The notes under the pieces: generated by a model
The model's input: only the letters and a program-made list of their open reading frames with translations
Told to the model about the DNA's origin: nothing
Database searches by the model: none
NCBI RefSeq assembly: GCF_000760595.1
Contig: NZ_BBNM01000005.1
Location: 124,001 to 188,000, forward strand
DNA: 64,000 bases
From: Acinetobacter soli
GTDB taxonomy: Bacteria > Pseudomonadota > Gammaproteobacteria > Pseudomonadales > Moraxellaceae
Direction: 5' to 3'
Program-made: the position numbers and the translations under genes
Shown: positions 36,604-47,250 of the stretch, in pieces
Numbering within the stretch: the stretch's first letter is position 1
How the letters are laid out: every line of letters starts with the position of its first letter

Positions 36604-39249
36604 TTAGGCTTCGATCCACTTACCCTTTTCAAACACCAGACTCCATTTGGTCTGTTTACCTTCTGGTGTTTCAGATCCGATGTACTGGGCCTGATTTTTT
36701 CGGCTGAATTTAATCAGTGTCGGGTTACCTTCTGGGTCTGCATCGGGCGCATCCAAAAGATATTGATACTTTGGATCGAGTTGCTCGGCCACCGTGCGAA
36801 GCTCAGCCACTTTTGGCGCTCGCGTTTCACGAATTTTTGGAAACTTGCTGGCTGCCAAAAATAAGCCCGCAGCACCATCACGCAAGACAAAATAATCATC
36901 ATGCTTGGTCGAGCGCAAGTGCTCCATCTTGATCGGATCTACACGCGGAGGTGCAGGTTGACCACTTTTCAATACTTTACGGGTATTGTCACAGCTGGTG
37001 CAGGCAAAGTATGGTCCAAAACGTCCCGTCTTGAGCTGCATTTCACCATCACATTTATCGCATGGGATGGTCGGGCCGTCATAACCCTTGATTTTAAACT
37101 CGCCTTCTTCGACTTCGTAGCCGTCACAATCTGGGTTGTTACCACATACGTGCAGCTTACGGCCACCATCGATCACGTAGCTATCCATCGCGGTGCCACA
37201 TTTTGCACAGCGATGTTTGGCCATCAAATCTGCTGTTTCAGCAGCATCATCGTCGGAAAATGCAGCCAACGATTCCACAGGGGTTAAGTTCAGGGTACCT
37301 TTGCAACGTTCTTTTGGTGGCAGGTTATAACCAGAACATCCTAAAAACACGCCTGTGGTGCCCGTACGAATCTGCATTGGTCGACCGCACAATTGGCAGG
37401 CCACATCTGGCACTTCAATCGGCTGATTACGACGCATGCCATCATTGCTGGCAGCAGTATTCAAACGATTTTTGAAATCACCATAAAAACTGTCGAGCAA
37501 TTCTTTCCAGTTGCGTTCGCCTGTCGCGACTTTATCAAGCTGACCTTCTAAATCTGCGGTAAACGCATAATTCATCAGGTTGTTAAAGCTCTCGTCGAGT
37601 CGGTCCGTCACAATCTCGCCCATTTTCTCGGCAAATAAACGACGATTTTCCAGCTTGACATAGCCTCGATCCTGAATGGTCGAGATAATCGCCGCATAGG
37701 TCGATGGACGACCAATCCCACGTTTTTCCAGTTCTTTAACTAAAGAGGCTTCGGTAAAACGCGCAGGCGGTTTGGTAAAGTGCTGACTTGGATCGAGTTT
37801 TTCAAGTTTGAGTGTTTCGCCAACTTTTACCGCAGGCAGTAACACGTCGTCGTCGGATTTGTTGGCACCACGAACACGGGTAAAGCCGTCAAACACCAAG
37901 GTACGGCCTTTGGCACGTAATTCAATATTATTGGCATCGACCGTAAGCGTCGATGACAGATATTCAGCAGGCGTCATTTGGCATGCCACGAACTGGCGCC
38001 AGATCAGATCATAAAGTCGCTGCGCATCACGTTCCATTCCTGCAAGTTGGTCACCTGTCAGTGCTACATTGGATGGGCGAATGGCTTCGTGCGCCTCTTG
38101 TGCGCCAGCTTTGTTGCCATAGCGGTTTGGTTTGGCAGGAACATATTTGTCGCCAAACTGTTGCTGAATATGCTCGCGTACCATATTCACCGCATCATCA
38201 CTTAAAAAAGTCGAATCGGTACGCATATAGGTAATAAAACCAGCCTCATATAAGCGCTGTGCCATCATCATGGTCTTTTTCACTGAAAAGCCCAAACGTG
38301 TGCTGGCAGCCTGCTGCAAGGTCGAGGTGATGTACGGTGCGCTTGGATTGACCTTAGTCGGTTTGTCTTCGCGCTGTGCAACTTTATATTCGGCATCTTG
38401 AAGCAGCTTCAAAACAGCATCGGTGTCTGCTTTGTTACGCAGCTTCAGCGTTTTGCCCGCCTGTTTAACGGCTTCTAAGCGAATTTGATCTTTTTTAGAT
38501 AGCGTATCGGCAAAAATCTGCCAGTATTCTTCGGGAATAAAAGCACGAATTTCACGCTCACGCTCAACCACCAGCTTAACCGCGACCGACTGCACGCGTC
38601 CGGCAGATAAGCCACGTGCAATTTTTTCCCACAGTAAGGGCGAAATCATAAAGCCAACCACACGATCTAGGAAGCGACGCGCTTGCTGAGCATTGACTTT
38701 ATTGGTATCGAGCCGTGCGGGATGCTTAAATGCTTCCTGAATGGCATTTTTAGTGATTTCGTTAAACACCACGCGCTGATAACGACTCTCGTCGCCACCG
38801 ATCACTTCTTTTAAATGCCATGCAATCGCCTCTCCTTCACGGTCCAAATCCGTTGCGAGATAAACTTCATCGACTTGCGAAGCAAGTTTTTTCAGCTCGG
38901 CCACGACATTTTCTTTGCCTGGCAAGACTTCGTACTGCGCCGTCCAACCGTGCTCGGGATCTACTCCCATACGATTAATCAAGGCCGTTTGAGCTTTTTT
39001 CTCTTTTTCTTCAGCGCTGAGTTTGGCTCGGCTGACTGGCTTTTTTTCACTTGATTTGGCTGAACCACCTGTCGGCAAATCTCGCACATGGCCGACCGAA
39101 GACTTTACAATGTACTGAGAGCCTAAATACTTGTTGATGGTTTTCGCTTTAGCAGGCGACTCCACAATCACTAAGGCACGTTTATTCGCAGCAGACTCTG
39201 AAGATGCTGAAGTGCTCTTTTTGCTTGCGGATCGAGGGGCATTCGCCAT
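36604..39249 (-). CDS. topA: DNA topoisomerase I
   Basis: The 881-residue type IA enzyme relaxes negative supercoils. The Toprim domain ([19 protein letters not shown], about 24-43, and [13 protein letters not shown]) is followed by the catalytic Tyr in [10 protein letters not shown]. The cap region includes [10 protein letters not shown], and C-terminal zinc ribbons contain [15 protein letters not shown] and CDKCDGEM. A Ser/Lys-rich N-terminal extension of about 22 residues precedes the Toprim domain, unlike Escherichia coli TopA. Confidence 0.97.
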   Translation of the reverse strand: MANAPRSASKKSTSASSESAANKRALVIVESPAKAKTINKYLGSQYIVKSSVGHVRDLPTGGSAKSSEKKPVSRAKLSAEEKEKKAQTALINRMGVDPEHGWTAQYEVLPGKENVVAELKKLASQVDEVYLATDLDREGEAIAWHLKEVIGGDESRYQRVVFNEITKNAIQEAFKHPARLDTNKVNAQQARRFLDRVVGFMISPLLWEKIARGLSAGRVQSVAVKLVVEREREIRAFIPEEYWQIFADTLSKKDQIRLEAVKQAGKTLKLRNKADTDAVLKLLQDAEYKVAQREDKPTKVNPSAPYITSTLQQAASTRLGFSVKKTMMMAQRLYEAGFITYMRTDSTFLSDDAVNMVREHIQQQFGDKYVPAKPNRYGNKAGAQEAHEAIRPSNVALTGDQLAGMERDAQRLYDLIWRQFVACQMTPAEYLSSTLTVDANNIELRAKGRTLVFDGFTRVRGANKSDDDVLLPAVKVGETLKLEKLDPSQHFTKPPARFTEASLVKELEKRGIGRPSTYAAIISTIQDRGYVKLENRRLFAEKMGEIVTDRLDESFNNLMNYAFTADLEGQLDKVATGERNWKELLDSFYGDFKNRLNTAASNDGMRRNQPIEVPDVACQLCGRPMQIRTGTTGVFLGCSGYNLPPKERCKGTLNLTPVESLAAFSDDDAAETADLMAKHRCAKCGTAMDSYVIDGGRKLHVCGNNPDCDGYEVEEGEFKIKGYDGPTIPCDKCDGEMQLKTGRFGPYFACTSCDNTRKVLKSGQPAPPRVDPIKMEHLRSTKHDDYFVLRDGAAGLFLAASKFPKIRETRAPKVAELRTVAEQLDPKYQYLLDAPDADPEGNPTLIKFSRKNQAQYIGSETPEGKQTKWSLVFEKGKWIEA

Positions 39250-39281
39250 AATAAACTGTTTTTCCTGTGAATTAATAATGT

Positions 39282-39731
39282 TTAGACTTCGGCGAGCTTA
39301 AGTAAATACGCTTTCATCTCGTCAAGTTGTGTTGCTTTTAGATCGGATTCTTCATCCCAGTACACGCCGACACAGTTTGCCTGCATATCAATAGCATAAA
39401 TCCCTTTTAATGCAATGGTGGAATGATTAAATTTAGTATCGCCAGCCACGACATTGAGCTGATTGTCCACCACACGCGCACGCATTAGAGCTAAACGCGC
39501 TTCTGGAATCAGTACACTATAGTAGGCGACCATACTGGCACGGTTTTCAGAGGCCATCGGAATTTTTGTCCACTCAGGGGCTGGAACAAGACGTGGATGC
39601 AGTCCGATCTTACGCGCTTTGTCACGCATCAATCCTAACGCTTTTTCGCGCGGACTGACGCGCAAGCCAAAAATTGAGCCCAATACAAAGACCACGATAA
39701 TAATCGTAACCCATAATCCTAAATGTTCCAT
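39282..39731 (-). CDS. Membrane-anchored protein of unknown function (149 aa)
   Basis: One N-terminal hydrophobic helix ([17 protein letters not shown], about 7-23) is followed by a soluble domain with conserved-looking [19 protein letters not shown] and VYWDEES segments. No known family is recognised. It lies 32 bases upstream of topA on the same strand and could share its transcript. Confidence 0.72.
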   Translation of the reverse strand: MEHLGLWVTIIIVVFVLGSIFGLRVSPREKALGLMRDKARKIGLHPRLVPAPEWTKIPMASENRASMVAYYSVLIPEARLALMRARVVDNQLNVVAGDTKFNHSTIALKGIYAIDMQANCVGVYWDEESDLKATQLDEMKAYLLKLAEV

Positions 39732-39841
39732 AGTTAACCCTGTTCTACTCTTTTATTAGAGTTGCATAAGCGCAACATAAAACGCAAGTTTTTCATGCAA
39801 AGCATCTTAAGCTGGCGCAATGGCCTGTAAAACGAATGCGT

Positions 39842-40840
39842 TCAGTGAATAAATGTCTGGGCTGTATAATGTAGCTGATCATCATCTAACTGAATGTATC
39901 CCTTATCCATTAACCCTTTCAAAAGATGATGAATATTGGCTTTGGGAAACCAGTCTTGCAACATATCGCGTAAGCTGAAAATATCTTTGGGCCGTGCCAG
40001 TTTGAGTTCATGGAGTTTTTGTAACGCCTGCCATTGCAACTCATCTAAAGACGGCGGAAAAGGTCCTTCGGCTGGCGCCTGCTGTTCTTTTAAAAACTGC
40101 ATGATGGTATCGACATCCCCCACCACCACTTGTGGCATCGCGCTATGGGCTTGGCTTTTCTTCGGCTGTACCTCGGGCGGCTGAGTCTTTGTGCTAGACG
40201 CAAGTTCAAGTGCTATCCATTGTTTTAGCATCTTTTTGCGAAAGCGCACTTGCCCTTGATCGCGTTTAATCAATTTCAAACTCACCAGCAGCGCCAGAAC
40301 TTGCGGCACCTGATCTGCACTGAGTTTTAAGATATTGGCAATCGAATTTTTAAGGGCGTCCATGGTCAAGGGTAAACGATCGGGAGCTTGACCAATTGCA
40401 TCACAGTAGCGCTTGATTTGTAATAAAGCCGGTTGTTCGGCCACAGTATGTGCAGCCGGCATCGCACTGCTGTTCGCCTCTAGACGCGCAGTATCTTGTG
40501 TAACAACTGTTTTGCCCGCTGCGCGCAGCAACTCCGCCAGTTCATTTGCGGCTGAATGCTTCGACTGGAGCTCTATCGATGCTTCTGGATCTAAAAGTGC
40601 CAGCAACTGTCCTGCAAGCAAGGCATAGGCTGAAGATTTAGCCGTATGTGTTGGTGTGTCGAGTACCACCAGTTGCCCACTGCTGACCCAACTCGCTAAC
40701 TCCGTGAGCGCCTGCAAATTACAGGTGAGTTTGTCACGTAAATTAAAGACATAAATCAGCTGATCATTTTCAATATATGAACGCAAAAGGTCGATCTGAA
40801 TGGAGGTCTTTTCCAGATCGATGAGCAGAATACTTTTCAT
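39842..40840 (-). CDS. Protein with PIN/NYN-like N-terminus and helical winged-helix-like repeats (unknown)
   Basis: The 332-residue protein begins MKSILLIDLEKTSI, which resembles the first acidic strand of PIN/NYN-like nuclease folds (IDxEN), with later strands LVVLDTPTH and a predicted alpha/beta core up to about 130. Two helical segments resembling winged helices follow (SIANILKLSADQVPQVLALL near 170, and IHHLLKGLMDKGYIQLDDD near 310). The combination suggests a nucleic-acid-binding or RNA-processing protein, but the catalytic acid cluster is not clearly complete. It lies between the membrane protein and slyX. The assignment is tentative. Confidence 0.6.
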   Translation of the reverse strand: MKSILLIDLEKTSIQIDLLRSYIENDQLIYVFNLRDKLTCNLQALTELASWVSSGQLVVLDTPTHTAKSSAYALLAGQLLALLDPEASIELQSKHSAANELAELLRAAGKTVVTQDTARLEANSSAMPAAHTVAEQPALLQIKRYCDAIGQAPDRLPLTMDALKNSIANILKLSADQVPQVLALLVSLKLIKRDQGQVRFRKKMLKQWIALELASSTKTQPPEVQPKKSQAHSAMPQVVVGDVDTIMQFLKEQQAPAEGPFPPSLDELQWQALQKLHELKLARPKDIFSLRDMLQDWFPKANIHHLLKGLMDKGYIQLDDDQLHYTAQTFIH

Positions 40841-40877
40841 TTCAGATCACTTTGGGGCAAAAGGTGTCAGGTTAAAC

Positions 40878-41123
40878 TTAATAATGTGGCGGCTTATTGG
40901 TCATCGGGTCGAAAGGCGCAATACCTTCAGATAAATCGGAGGCGTCGACACGCTGATATAAAATTTGCATTTGTTTTTTCAAATCAGCAATTTCAAGTGA
41001 CTGTAAAGCCAACTGTGTATTTAATTGCTCAACTAATTCATCTAAAAATGCAATTCGGACTTGCAAATCTTCAATGGGTGCGGAAAATGACGCATGATCA
41101 TCAGACTCTGTTGGTTTAGTCAT
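40878..41123 (-). CDS. slyX: SlyX-family protein
   Basis: The 81-residue coiled-coil protein reads IAFLDELVEQLNTQLALQSLEI across its centre and ends in the family signature NKPPHY. It has a GAGGAG ribosome site. The function of SlyX is unknown. It is divergent from uup with a gap of 34 bases. Confidence 0.9.
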   Translation of the reverse strand: MTKPTESDDHASFSAPIEDLQVRIAFLDELVEQLNTQLALQSLEIADLKKQMQILYQRVDASDLSEGIAPFDPMTNKPPHY

Positions 41124-41157
41124 TTAACTCTCCTCATTTGGGATTCTGGAAAACATT

Positions 41158-43059
41158 ATGGCCTATATTACTTTAAGGGATGTCCAACTTGCATTTGGTG
41201 GACCTGCCCTCCTCGACGGCGCGAACTTCGTACTCGAACGTGGCGAACGAGTGTGTTTGATTGGTCGTAATGGTGAGGGTAAGTCTACTTTACTTAAGCT
41301 CATTGAGGGAAGTCTCTTGCCCGACCGTGGTGAAGTTTCCATTCAAAATGGCTTAACTGTTTCTATGCTGGCGCAAGATGTACCGATGGATTCAGGTAAA
41401 GTGGCCGACATTGTAGCCGATGGGGCTGGCGAAGCGGCGGTGGTACTCAAAGCCTATCATGAAGCCAGTGATGCCTGTGTGCTGGGTGATATGGACGCCT
41501 GTGACCGGATGGGCCACTTACAACACAAACTTGACCAGCTCGATGGTTGGGCGCTTGAAAACAAGGTCAATACCATTTTAGGCAAGATGGGACTCGATCC
41601 GAATGCTGATCTGGCCGATCTTTCAGGCGGTCGTAAGCGTCGTGTATTGCTGGCTCGTGCCCTACTGACTCAACCTGACATCTTGCTCCTTGACGAACCG
41701 ACCAACCATTTGGATGTAGAAAGTATTGAGTGGCTTGAGAAGTTTCTTCTTGAACAAAACAATCTGACCTTACTGTTTATTTCGCATGACCGTTCGTTTG
41801 TCGATCGTCTGGCCACACGTATCGTCGAGCTAGACCGTGGTATTTTGCGTAGCTATGAAGGTAACTATTCTCGTTACCTTGATCTAAAAGCACAGCAACT
41901 TGAAGCCGAAGAAAAGCAAAATGCGCTATTTGAGAAAAAACTCGCCGAAGAAGAGGCTTGGATTCGTCAGGGTATTAAAGCACGTCGTACTCGTAACGAA
42001 GGCCGTGTTCGTGCCCTAAAGGCATTACGTGAAGAATCGAAGGCACGTCGTTTCCAACAAGGCAAAGTCGCCATGGGTGTTCAGGATGCTCAGCGCTCGG
42101 GCAAATTGGTGTTTGATATTGAGCACTTGAGCGTGAGTTATGATACAAAGCCATTGATTCATGACTTTTCTGCCGTGGTTCTGCGCGGTGACCGGATTGG
42201 ATTGGTTGGTGATAACGGCGTAGGCAAAACCACATTGATCAAAGCCATTTTGGGTGAGCTTGAGCATGAAGGGACAGTCAAAACCGGCACTCAACTCGAA
42301 GTCGCGTATTTCGACCAGTTGCGTAACCAACTTGAACTAGAAAAATCGGTGATGGCCAATGTCTCTGAAGGGTCAGATTTTGTCGATGTAAACGGTCAGC
42401 GTCGACACATTTACAGTTATTTGCAAGATTTTCTATTTTCTCCAGAACGTGCGCGTACGCCGGTTAAAGCATTATCGGGGGGTGAACGTAATCGTGTCTT
42501 ACTGGCCAAGTTACTGCTTAAACCATCGAACCTGATCGTCATGGACGAGCCAACCAACGATTTGGACATGGTGACATTAGAACTGCTCGAAGAAATGCTG
42601 GCAGACTATACAGGGACCCTACTGCTGATCAGTCATGACCGTGCCTTTATGGACAATGTCGTCACCTCAACATGGGTCTTTGATGGCAAAGGCGGTATTG
42701 AAGAGTATGTCGGCGGCTATCAGGACTATTTAATGCAGCGTCCGAACCAGACAGTGGTCGATCAAAAAGCAGATGTGAAAAAAGCCCAAGCCAAAGCCGC
42801 AGCAAATACCGCTCCCGCGCAGAAAAAAGTGAAACTGAGTTTTAAAGATCAGCGCGAACTTGAACAACTTCCAGTTGAAATTGAAAAACTTGAAGCCGAG
42901 CAAACGCAACTCTCAGATCAACTCGCAGATGGTTCGTGGTTTGTAAAAGATGCAGTAGCAGCAACAGCAGCCAGTGAGCGTCTGGCCGAGATTGAAGAGC
43001 TGTTGCTTGAAAAACTTGAGCGCTGGGAAGCACTGGAAAGTTTAACAAAAGGCAATTAA
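41158..43059 (+). CDS. uup: ABC-F family ATPase Uup
   Basis: The 633-residue soluble protein has two ABC ATPase domains without membrane segments. Walker A sites are LIGRNGEGKSTLL (about 35) and LVGDNGVGKTTLI (about 350); the signatures are LSGGRKRRVLLARAL and LSGGERNRVLLAKLL. Between them is the ABC-F linker. The C-terminal coiled coil (SFKDQRELEQLPVEIEKLE, to the end) is the Uup DNA-binding domain. Uup affects transposon excision, Holliday-junction-type DNA and ribosome-associated functions. Confidence 0.92.
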   Translation: MAYITLRDVQLAFGGPALLDGANFVLERGERVCLIGRNGEGKSTLLKLIEGSLLPDRGEVSIQNGLTVSMLAQDVPMDSGKVADIVADGAGEAAVVLKAYHEASDACVLGDMDACDRMGHLQHKLDQLDGWALENKVNTILGKMGLDPNADLADLSGGRKRRVLLARALLTQPDILLLDEPTNHLDVESIEWLEKFLLEQNNLTLLFISHDRSFVDRLATRIVELDRGILRSYEGNYSRYLDLKAQQLEAEEKQNALFEKKLAEEEAWIRQGIKARRTRNEGRVRALKALREESKARRFQQGKVAMGVQDAQRSGKLVFDIEHLSVSYDTKPLIHDFSAVVLRGDRIGLVGDNGVGKTTLIKAILGELEHEGTVKTGTQLEVAYFDQLRNQLELEKSVMANVSEGSDFVDVNGQRRHIYSYLQDFLFSPERARTPVKALSGGERNRVLLAKLLLKPSNLIVMDEPTNDLDMVTLELLEEMLADYTGTLLLISHDRAFMDNVVTSTWVFDGKGGIEEYVGGYQDYLMQRPNQTVVDQKADVKKAQAKAAANTAPAQKKVKLSFKDQRELEQLPVEIEKLEAEQTQLSDQLADGSWFVKDAVAATAASERLAEIEELLLEKLERWEALESLTKGN

Positions 43060-43074
43060 AACCAAGTTTCAACG

Positions 43075-43109
43075 ATCCTCTTCTCGTTCGCGATGGAGAG
43101 GATTTTTTT
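43075..43109 (+). terminator. Terminator of uup
   Basis: ATCCTCT (43075-43081) pairs with AGAGGAT (43097-43103), followed by a run of T. The loop is 15 bases. Confidence 0.7.
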
Positions 43110-43268
43110 ATCCATAACTAAACAAGATACAAGCTCAATTTAGAGCATCTGCTTTTCTGGAAAAGTTTAGACCATTGCCACTTCAACCCCATGATCATGA
43201 CGCTACAAGTTCAAAATCAGTTCATGTTACACTTCTCGTTCTTTTAAGCGACGACTTACTGTACACGT

Positions 43269-44204
43269 ATGAGCCAGCCATCCTCCTATACCCCCGGTCA
43301 ATTTCAATGGTCTTTCTTGTTACCAAAGTATTGGGGTGTCTGGATCGGGATCGTATTTTTGATGCTGCTGGCAATTTTACCGTGGGCAGTTCAATGGCGT
43401 CTGGCACATGCACTGGGCAATTTTGCATTTAAATATCTCAAATCACGCCGTAAAACCACCGTTCGCAACCTTGAAGTCTGTTTTCCCGAGTGGTCTGAGG
43501 CCGAAGTACAACAGCAAGCACGACAGGTTTTTATCGATATGATGCTGGGGGTATTTGAAACCCTGAATGCGTGGTACTGCCCCGGCTGGTTTAAACAGCG
43601 CTGTAGCATTGAAGGACTCGAACACATTACCGACGCCCAAGCGAGAGGACAAGGTGTGTTGTTGATGGGAACACATAGTACGCTACTCGATGCGGGTGGA
43701 TATCTGTGCGCACAGTATTTTGAACCTGATGTGGTTTATCGTCCGCAAAACAACCCCTTACTAGATATGCTGATTTATCGTTGCCGCGCAACCATTTATA
43801 AACATCAGATTGATCACGATGATATGCGTGGCCTCATTCGTAAACTTAAAGACGGCGATGCCATTTGGTACAGTCCAGATCAGGACTTTGGTCTGAAGCA
43901 AGGCGTAATGGCACCTTTTTTTAGCGTGCCTGCTGCGACTGTTACGGCACATCGTCGTTTATTAAAAATAGCCAAAGCGGCGGCTGTACCTTTGTATTTT
44001 TATCGTCACGGTGATATTCGAAATCCGAAATATCATGTTTTAATTGAACCTGCCATTGATCATTTTCCAAGTGAAGATGAAGTGGACGATGCAACACGCG
44101 TAAACAAAATTATTGAAAATCAGCTACGTATTGCACCGACACAATATATGTGGTTCCATCGTCGCTTCAAAACACGTCCAGATGGATATGACAAAATCTA
44201 CTAA
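43269..44204 (+). CDS. lpxL: Lipid A acyltransferase (LpxL/HtrB family)
   Basis: The 311-residue protein has an N-terminal membrane anchor (about 22-42) and an acyltransferase domain with the HX4D catalytic motif (His136, Asp141 in MGTHSTLLDAGG). YRPQNNPLLD and PTQYMWFHRRFKTRPDG match LpxL/LpxM proteins. It transfers lauroyl-type acyl chains onto the lipid A precursor in the inner membrane. It is 26 bases upstream of a core glycosyltransferase gene, so both act in lipooligosaccharide assembly. No strong ribosome site is visible. Confidence 0.9.
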   Translation: MSQPSSYTPGQFQWSFLLPKYWGVWIGIVFLMLLAILPWAVQWRLAHALGNFAFKYLKSRRKTTVRNLEVCFPEWSEAEVQQQARQVFIDMMLGVFETLNAWYCPGWFKQRCSIEGLEHITDAQARGQGVLLMGTHSTLLDAGGYLCAQYFEPDVVYRPQNNPLLDMLIYRCRATIYKHQIDHDDMRGLIRKLKDGDAIWYSPDQDFGLKQGVMAPFFSVPAATVTAHRRLLKIAKAAAVPLYFYRHGDIRNPKYHVLIEPAIDHFPSEDEVDDATRVNKIIENQLRIAPTQYMWFHRRFKTRPDGYDKIY

Positions 44205-44230
44205 TTCCAATCGGCCAATGAGACCTTTTC

Positions 44231-45337
44231 ATGAAAGTGATGCAACTTCTTCCAGAGCTCAATAGTGGTGGTGTAGAACGCGGCACACTTGAAATTGCCC
44301 GTGCACTGGTTAAGGAAGGGCATCAGTCCGTGGTGGTCTCTAATGGTGGACGGCTGGTGGCACAGCTTGAAGCTGAAGGCTCAACGCATCTTACCCTGCC
44401 TATTCATAAAAAATCATTGTCTAGTCTTTGGCAAATTCGTCCTTTACGTCGACTCATACAAACCGAGCAACCCGATATTGTACACGTCCGCTCACGGGTT
44501 CCGGCATGGCTGACCCATTTTGCACTTCGCGGCATGCCAGCACATAGCCGCCCTCATCTGGTGAGTACCGTGCATGGCTTCTATTCGATCAATCGCTACA
44601 GCGCCATCATGACGCAAGCGGAAAAGGTGATTGCGGTTTCCGACAGTGTGGTGGATTACATCACCACGCATTATCCGCAGTGTCCACCAGAGCGGATTGT
44701 TCGGATTTATCGTGGCATTGATCCAAAGGCATTTCCGCACGGCTATCAGCCATCGGCACAGTGGATAAATCAGATATACACCTTGTTTCCACAACTTGAA
44801 AACAAGTTTCTGATTTGTTTGCCGGGACGGATCACTCGGCTAAAAGGCCATGAAACCCTGATTGAATTGATGGAAAACCTGCAAGCCGAGTATCCCGATG
44901 TACATGCCATTGTGGTCGGTGGTGCAGATCCAAAGAAAAAAGCCTATCTGGATGAACTCGAAGCCACCATTCGTGATCGAGGATTACGTGACAAGATTAC
45001 CTTTGTCGGACATACCTCAGAAATTCGTGAGTGGCTTGCAATCAGCGATCTGGTGCTATCTTTGTCTAATCAGGCCGAAACCTTTGGACGAACGGCTCTT
45101 GAAGCATTGTCTTTGGGCACGCCCGTTGTGGGATGGAAGCGAGGTGGTGTTGCTGAAATTTTATCGAGCCTATATCCGCAAGGCTTGATTGAAGTAGATG
45201 ATCGGGTTGCCCTGACAGACGCCATCAAACGACATCTGGATCAATCCCAAGTGGTTGCACCTGTCGATCGTTTTCGTCTAGATGAAATGTGTGGTCAGAC
45301 ACTCGCGTTATATCGTGAATTGACACAAACCCAATAA
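44231..45337 (+). CDS. lpsB: Lipooligosaccharide core glycosyltransferase (GT4 family, LpsB-like)
   Basis: The 368-residue GT-B fold protein starts with MKVMQLLPELNSGGVERGTL, typical of GT4 core transferases. It has STVHGFYSINRYSAIM in the acceptor half and the EX7E motif QAETFGRTALEALSLG near the C-terminus. LPGRITRLKGHETLIE is the nucleotide-sugar half. Its neighbour lpxL and the family suggest transfer of a core sugar to lipid A-Kdo, as LpsB does in Acinetobacter; the specific sugar is inferred. A terminator overlaps its stop. Confidence 0.82.
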   Translation: MKVMQLLPELNSGGVERGTLEIARALVKEGHQSVVVSNGGRLVAQLEAEGSTHLTLPIHKKSLSSLWQIRPLRRLIQTEQPDIVHVRSRVPAWLTHFALRGMPAHSRPHLVSTVHGFYSINRYSAIMTQAEKVIAVSDSVVDYITTHYPQCPPERIVRIYRGIDPKAFPHGYQPSAQWINQIYTLFPQLENKFLICLPGRITRLKGHETLIELMENLQAEYPDVHAIVVGGADPKKKAYLDELEATIRDRGLRDKITFVGHTSEIREWLAISDLVLSLSNQAETFGRTALEALSLGTPVVGWKRGGVAEILSSLYPQGLIEVDDRVALTDAIKRHLDQSQVVAPVDRFRLDEMCGQTLALYRELTQTQ

Positions 45338-45369
45338 AAAACAGGAAGCATATGCTTCCTGTTTTTTTA
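45336..45369. terminator. Bidirectional terminator (lpsB / gltP)
   Basis: A-run plus CAGGAAGC, ATAT loop, then GCTTCCTG plus T-run overlaps the lpsB stop codon and precedes the convergent gltP stop. Confidence 0.88.
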
Positions 45370-45381
45370 AAAGGAGGTCAA

Positions 45382-46680
45382 TTAAGCCTTCGGCTGGTTC
45401 AACGTCGCTTCGTATTCTTTTGCTTTTTCAAAATCGTAGGCATTTTCCCACTTACTGATCACCAGTACAGCCAAGGCGTTACCCACGACATTAAGTGCCG
45501 TACGTGCCATGTCCATAATACGGTCAACACCTGCGATAAACGCCAAACCTTCTAGTGGAATACCGACACTACCCAATGTTGCCAGTAACACCACAAACGA
45601 TACGCCCGGAACACCTGCAATTCCTTTAGAGGTAATCATTAAGGTGATCACCAAAATAATTTGCTGCATCAACGACAACTCAATGCCATAAAGCTGCGCA
45701 ATAAAGATTGCGGCAATACTTTGGTAGAGCGTAGAACCATCAAGGTTGAACGAATAGCCTGTTGGAATCACAAAACTACTGATCGCTTTTGGCGCGCCGT
45801 AAGCTTCCATTTTTTGCATGATACGCGGTAAAACGGTTTCAGAGCTGGCAGTAGAGTACGCCAAGATCAATTCATCTTTTAAGATACGCATCACGGTCAA
45901 GATGTTGATTTTGAAGATACGTGCAGTAATGCCGAGCACCACAAAAGCAAAGAACAAGATTGCGGCATAAACCAAAACCACCAACTTACCGAGCGGGATC
46001 AGCGATGCAAAACCAAAGTTGGCAACGGTCACTGCAATCAAGCCAAACACACCAATTGGCGCATATTTCATGATGATGTGAGTCACGCGGAACATGGTTT
46101 CAGATACGGCATGAAACACATGCAATAATGGCTCTTTGGTGGTGGTTGGTAATGAAGATAAACCGATACCAAACAACACTGCAAAGAAAATCACCGGCAG
46201 CATTTCACCATGTGCCATAGAGTTGATGATATTGGTTGGAATCATCGACAAAATGGTCTGGATCAGGCCATGTGACTGAGACTGTACTTCTTGCGTGGTG
46301 TGCTGATATTGAGTGATATCCGCTTTCACCAAATGAGACATATCTACGCCAGCACCAGGCTGAAAAATATTGGCTGCAATCAATCCAACAACAATCGCGA
46401 TTGTAGTAATGATTTCAAAATAAAGAATGGTTTTAAAACCCAGACGACCCAGACTTTTGGTCGATCCAACGCCTGCAATACCCAAAATCAGAGTAGAGAA
46501 CACAATTGGAATCACAATCATCTTGATCAAGCTAATAAAGATCTGACCCAACGGTTTCAGAACGTTATTTACCATGAAATCTTTATATTCAGGCTGATTA
46601 TGTAAAATAGCCCCAACAACAATCCCTAGGATCAACGCAATTAAAATTTGCCATGCGAGGCTAATTTTAAAATTTTTCAT
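45382..46680 (-). CDS. gltP: Proton/glutamate (aspartate) symporter, DAACS family
   Basis: The 432-residue protein starts at ATG 46680 (MKNFKISLAWQ), eight bases after AAGGAT; the longer frame to 46731 is rejected. It has eight or so helices and the DAACS re-entrant loops: AYSTASSETVLPRIMQ (Ser-rich HP1), SFVIPTGYSFNLDGS, then GVPGVSFVVLLATLG (HP2). It imports glutamate/aspartate or related dicarboxylates with protons. It could instead be DctA-like; the gltP assignment is by general resemblance. It is a single gene. Confidence 0.85.
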   Translation of the reverse strand: MKNFKISLAWQILIALILGIVVGAILHNQPEYKDFMVNNVLKPLGQIFISLIKMIVIPIVFSTLILGIAGVGSTKSLGRLGFKTILYFEIITTIAIVVGLIAANIFQPGAGVDMSHLVKADITQYQHTTQEVQSQSHGLIQTILSMIPTNIINSMAHGEMLPVIFFAVLFGIGLSSLPTTTKEPLLHVFHAVSETMFRVTHIIMKYAPIGVFGLIAVTVANFGFASLIPLGKLVVLVYAAILFFAFVVLGITARIFKINILTVMRILKDELILAYSTASSETVLPRIMQKMEAYGAPKAISSFVIPTGYSFNLDGSTLYQSIAAIFIAQLYGIELSLMQQIILVITLMITSKGIAGVPGVSFVVLLATLGSVGIPLEGLAFIAGVDRIMDMARTALNVVGNALAVLVISKWENAYDFEKAKEYEATLNQPKA

Positions 46681-47250
46681 AAGATAATCCTTATGCGTGA
46701 CAAGCACAAAATTAGAACGGGAGAAAACCATTTGCTCTACAAATAGTTCGTTCGTAAAACTCCTTTTTATGAGATCTTAGAAAAACTCAGCGATCATCAT
46801 CATGGCATTTAGGCATATAAAGTCGTTTCTACGGACTGTGAGCGATAAAATGATCGCAACATTCTATTGAGATTTAATTATTAAACAAGGCTTAACTGAT
46901 GAAAACAGGGTTTAAAATGATAAAAATAACAATTTATTTAATATTTTCAAAAACTTAAAAAGAAAACAGATGATCATTTATCAATCAAAACCGGGCTAAA
47001 AATGCACCATATTGAGGATTTATGCAATTTTTTTATTCAAATTAAGTAGTTTTTTTAACCAAAATCAGTGTGTAAATTCGTCATCCATGTATCTAATTGC
47101 ACAAATTAAACACAAACCTATAAATTTTGGGATCATGAAAAAACAGCATGAACATTTGATAAATGTATTGCTTTTGTAACAAAAGGTAAAATTTAAGAAT
47201 GTTTTTTTGATTAAAATATAGGATTGAAAAAGGATAATACAGATAAACAC
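46681..47250. other. AT-rich intergenic region upstream of gltP
   Basis: This stretch is strongly AT-rich and contains the gltP promoter region on the reverse strand. No convincing open frame, repeat or RNA gene is seen before the structured segment that starts near 47251. Confidence 0.4.
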
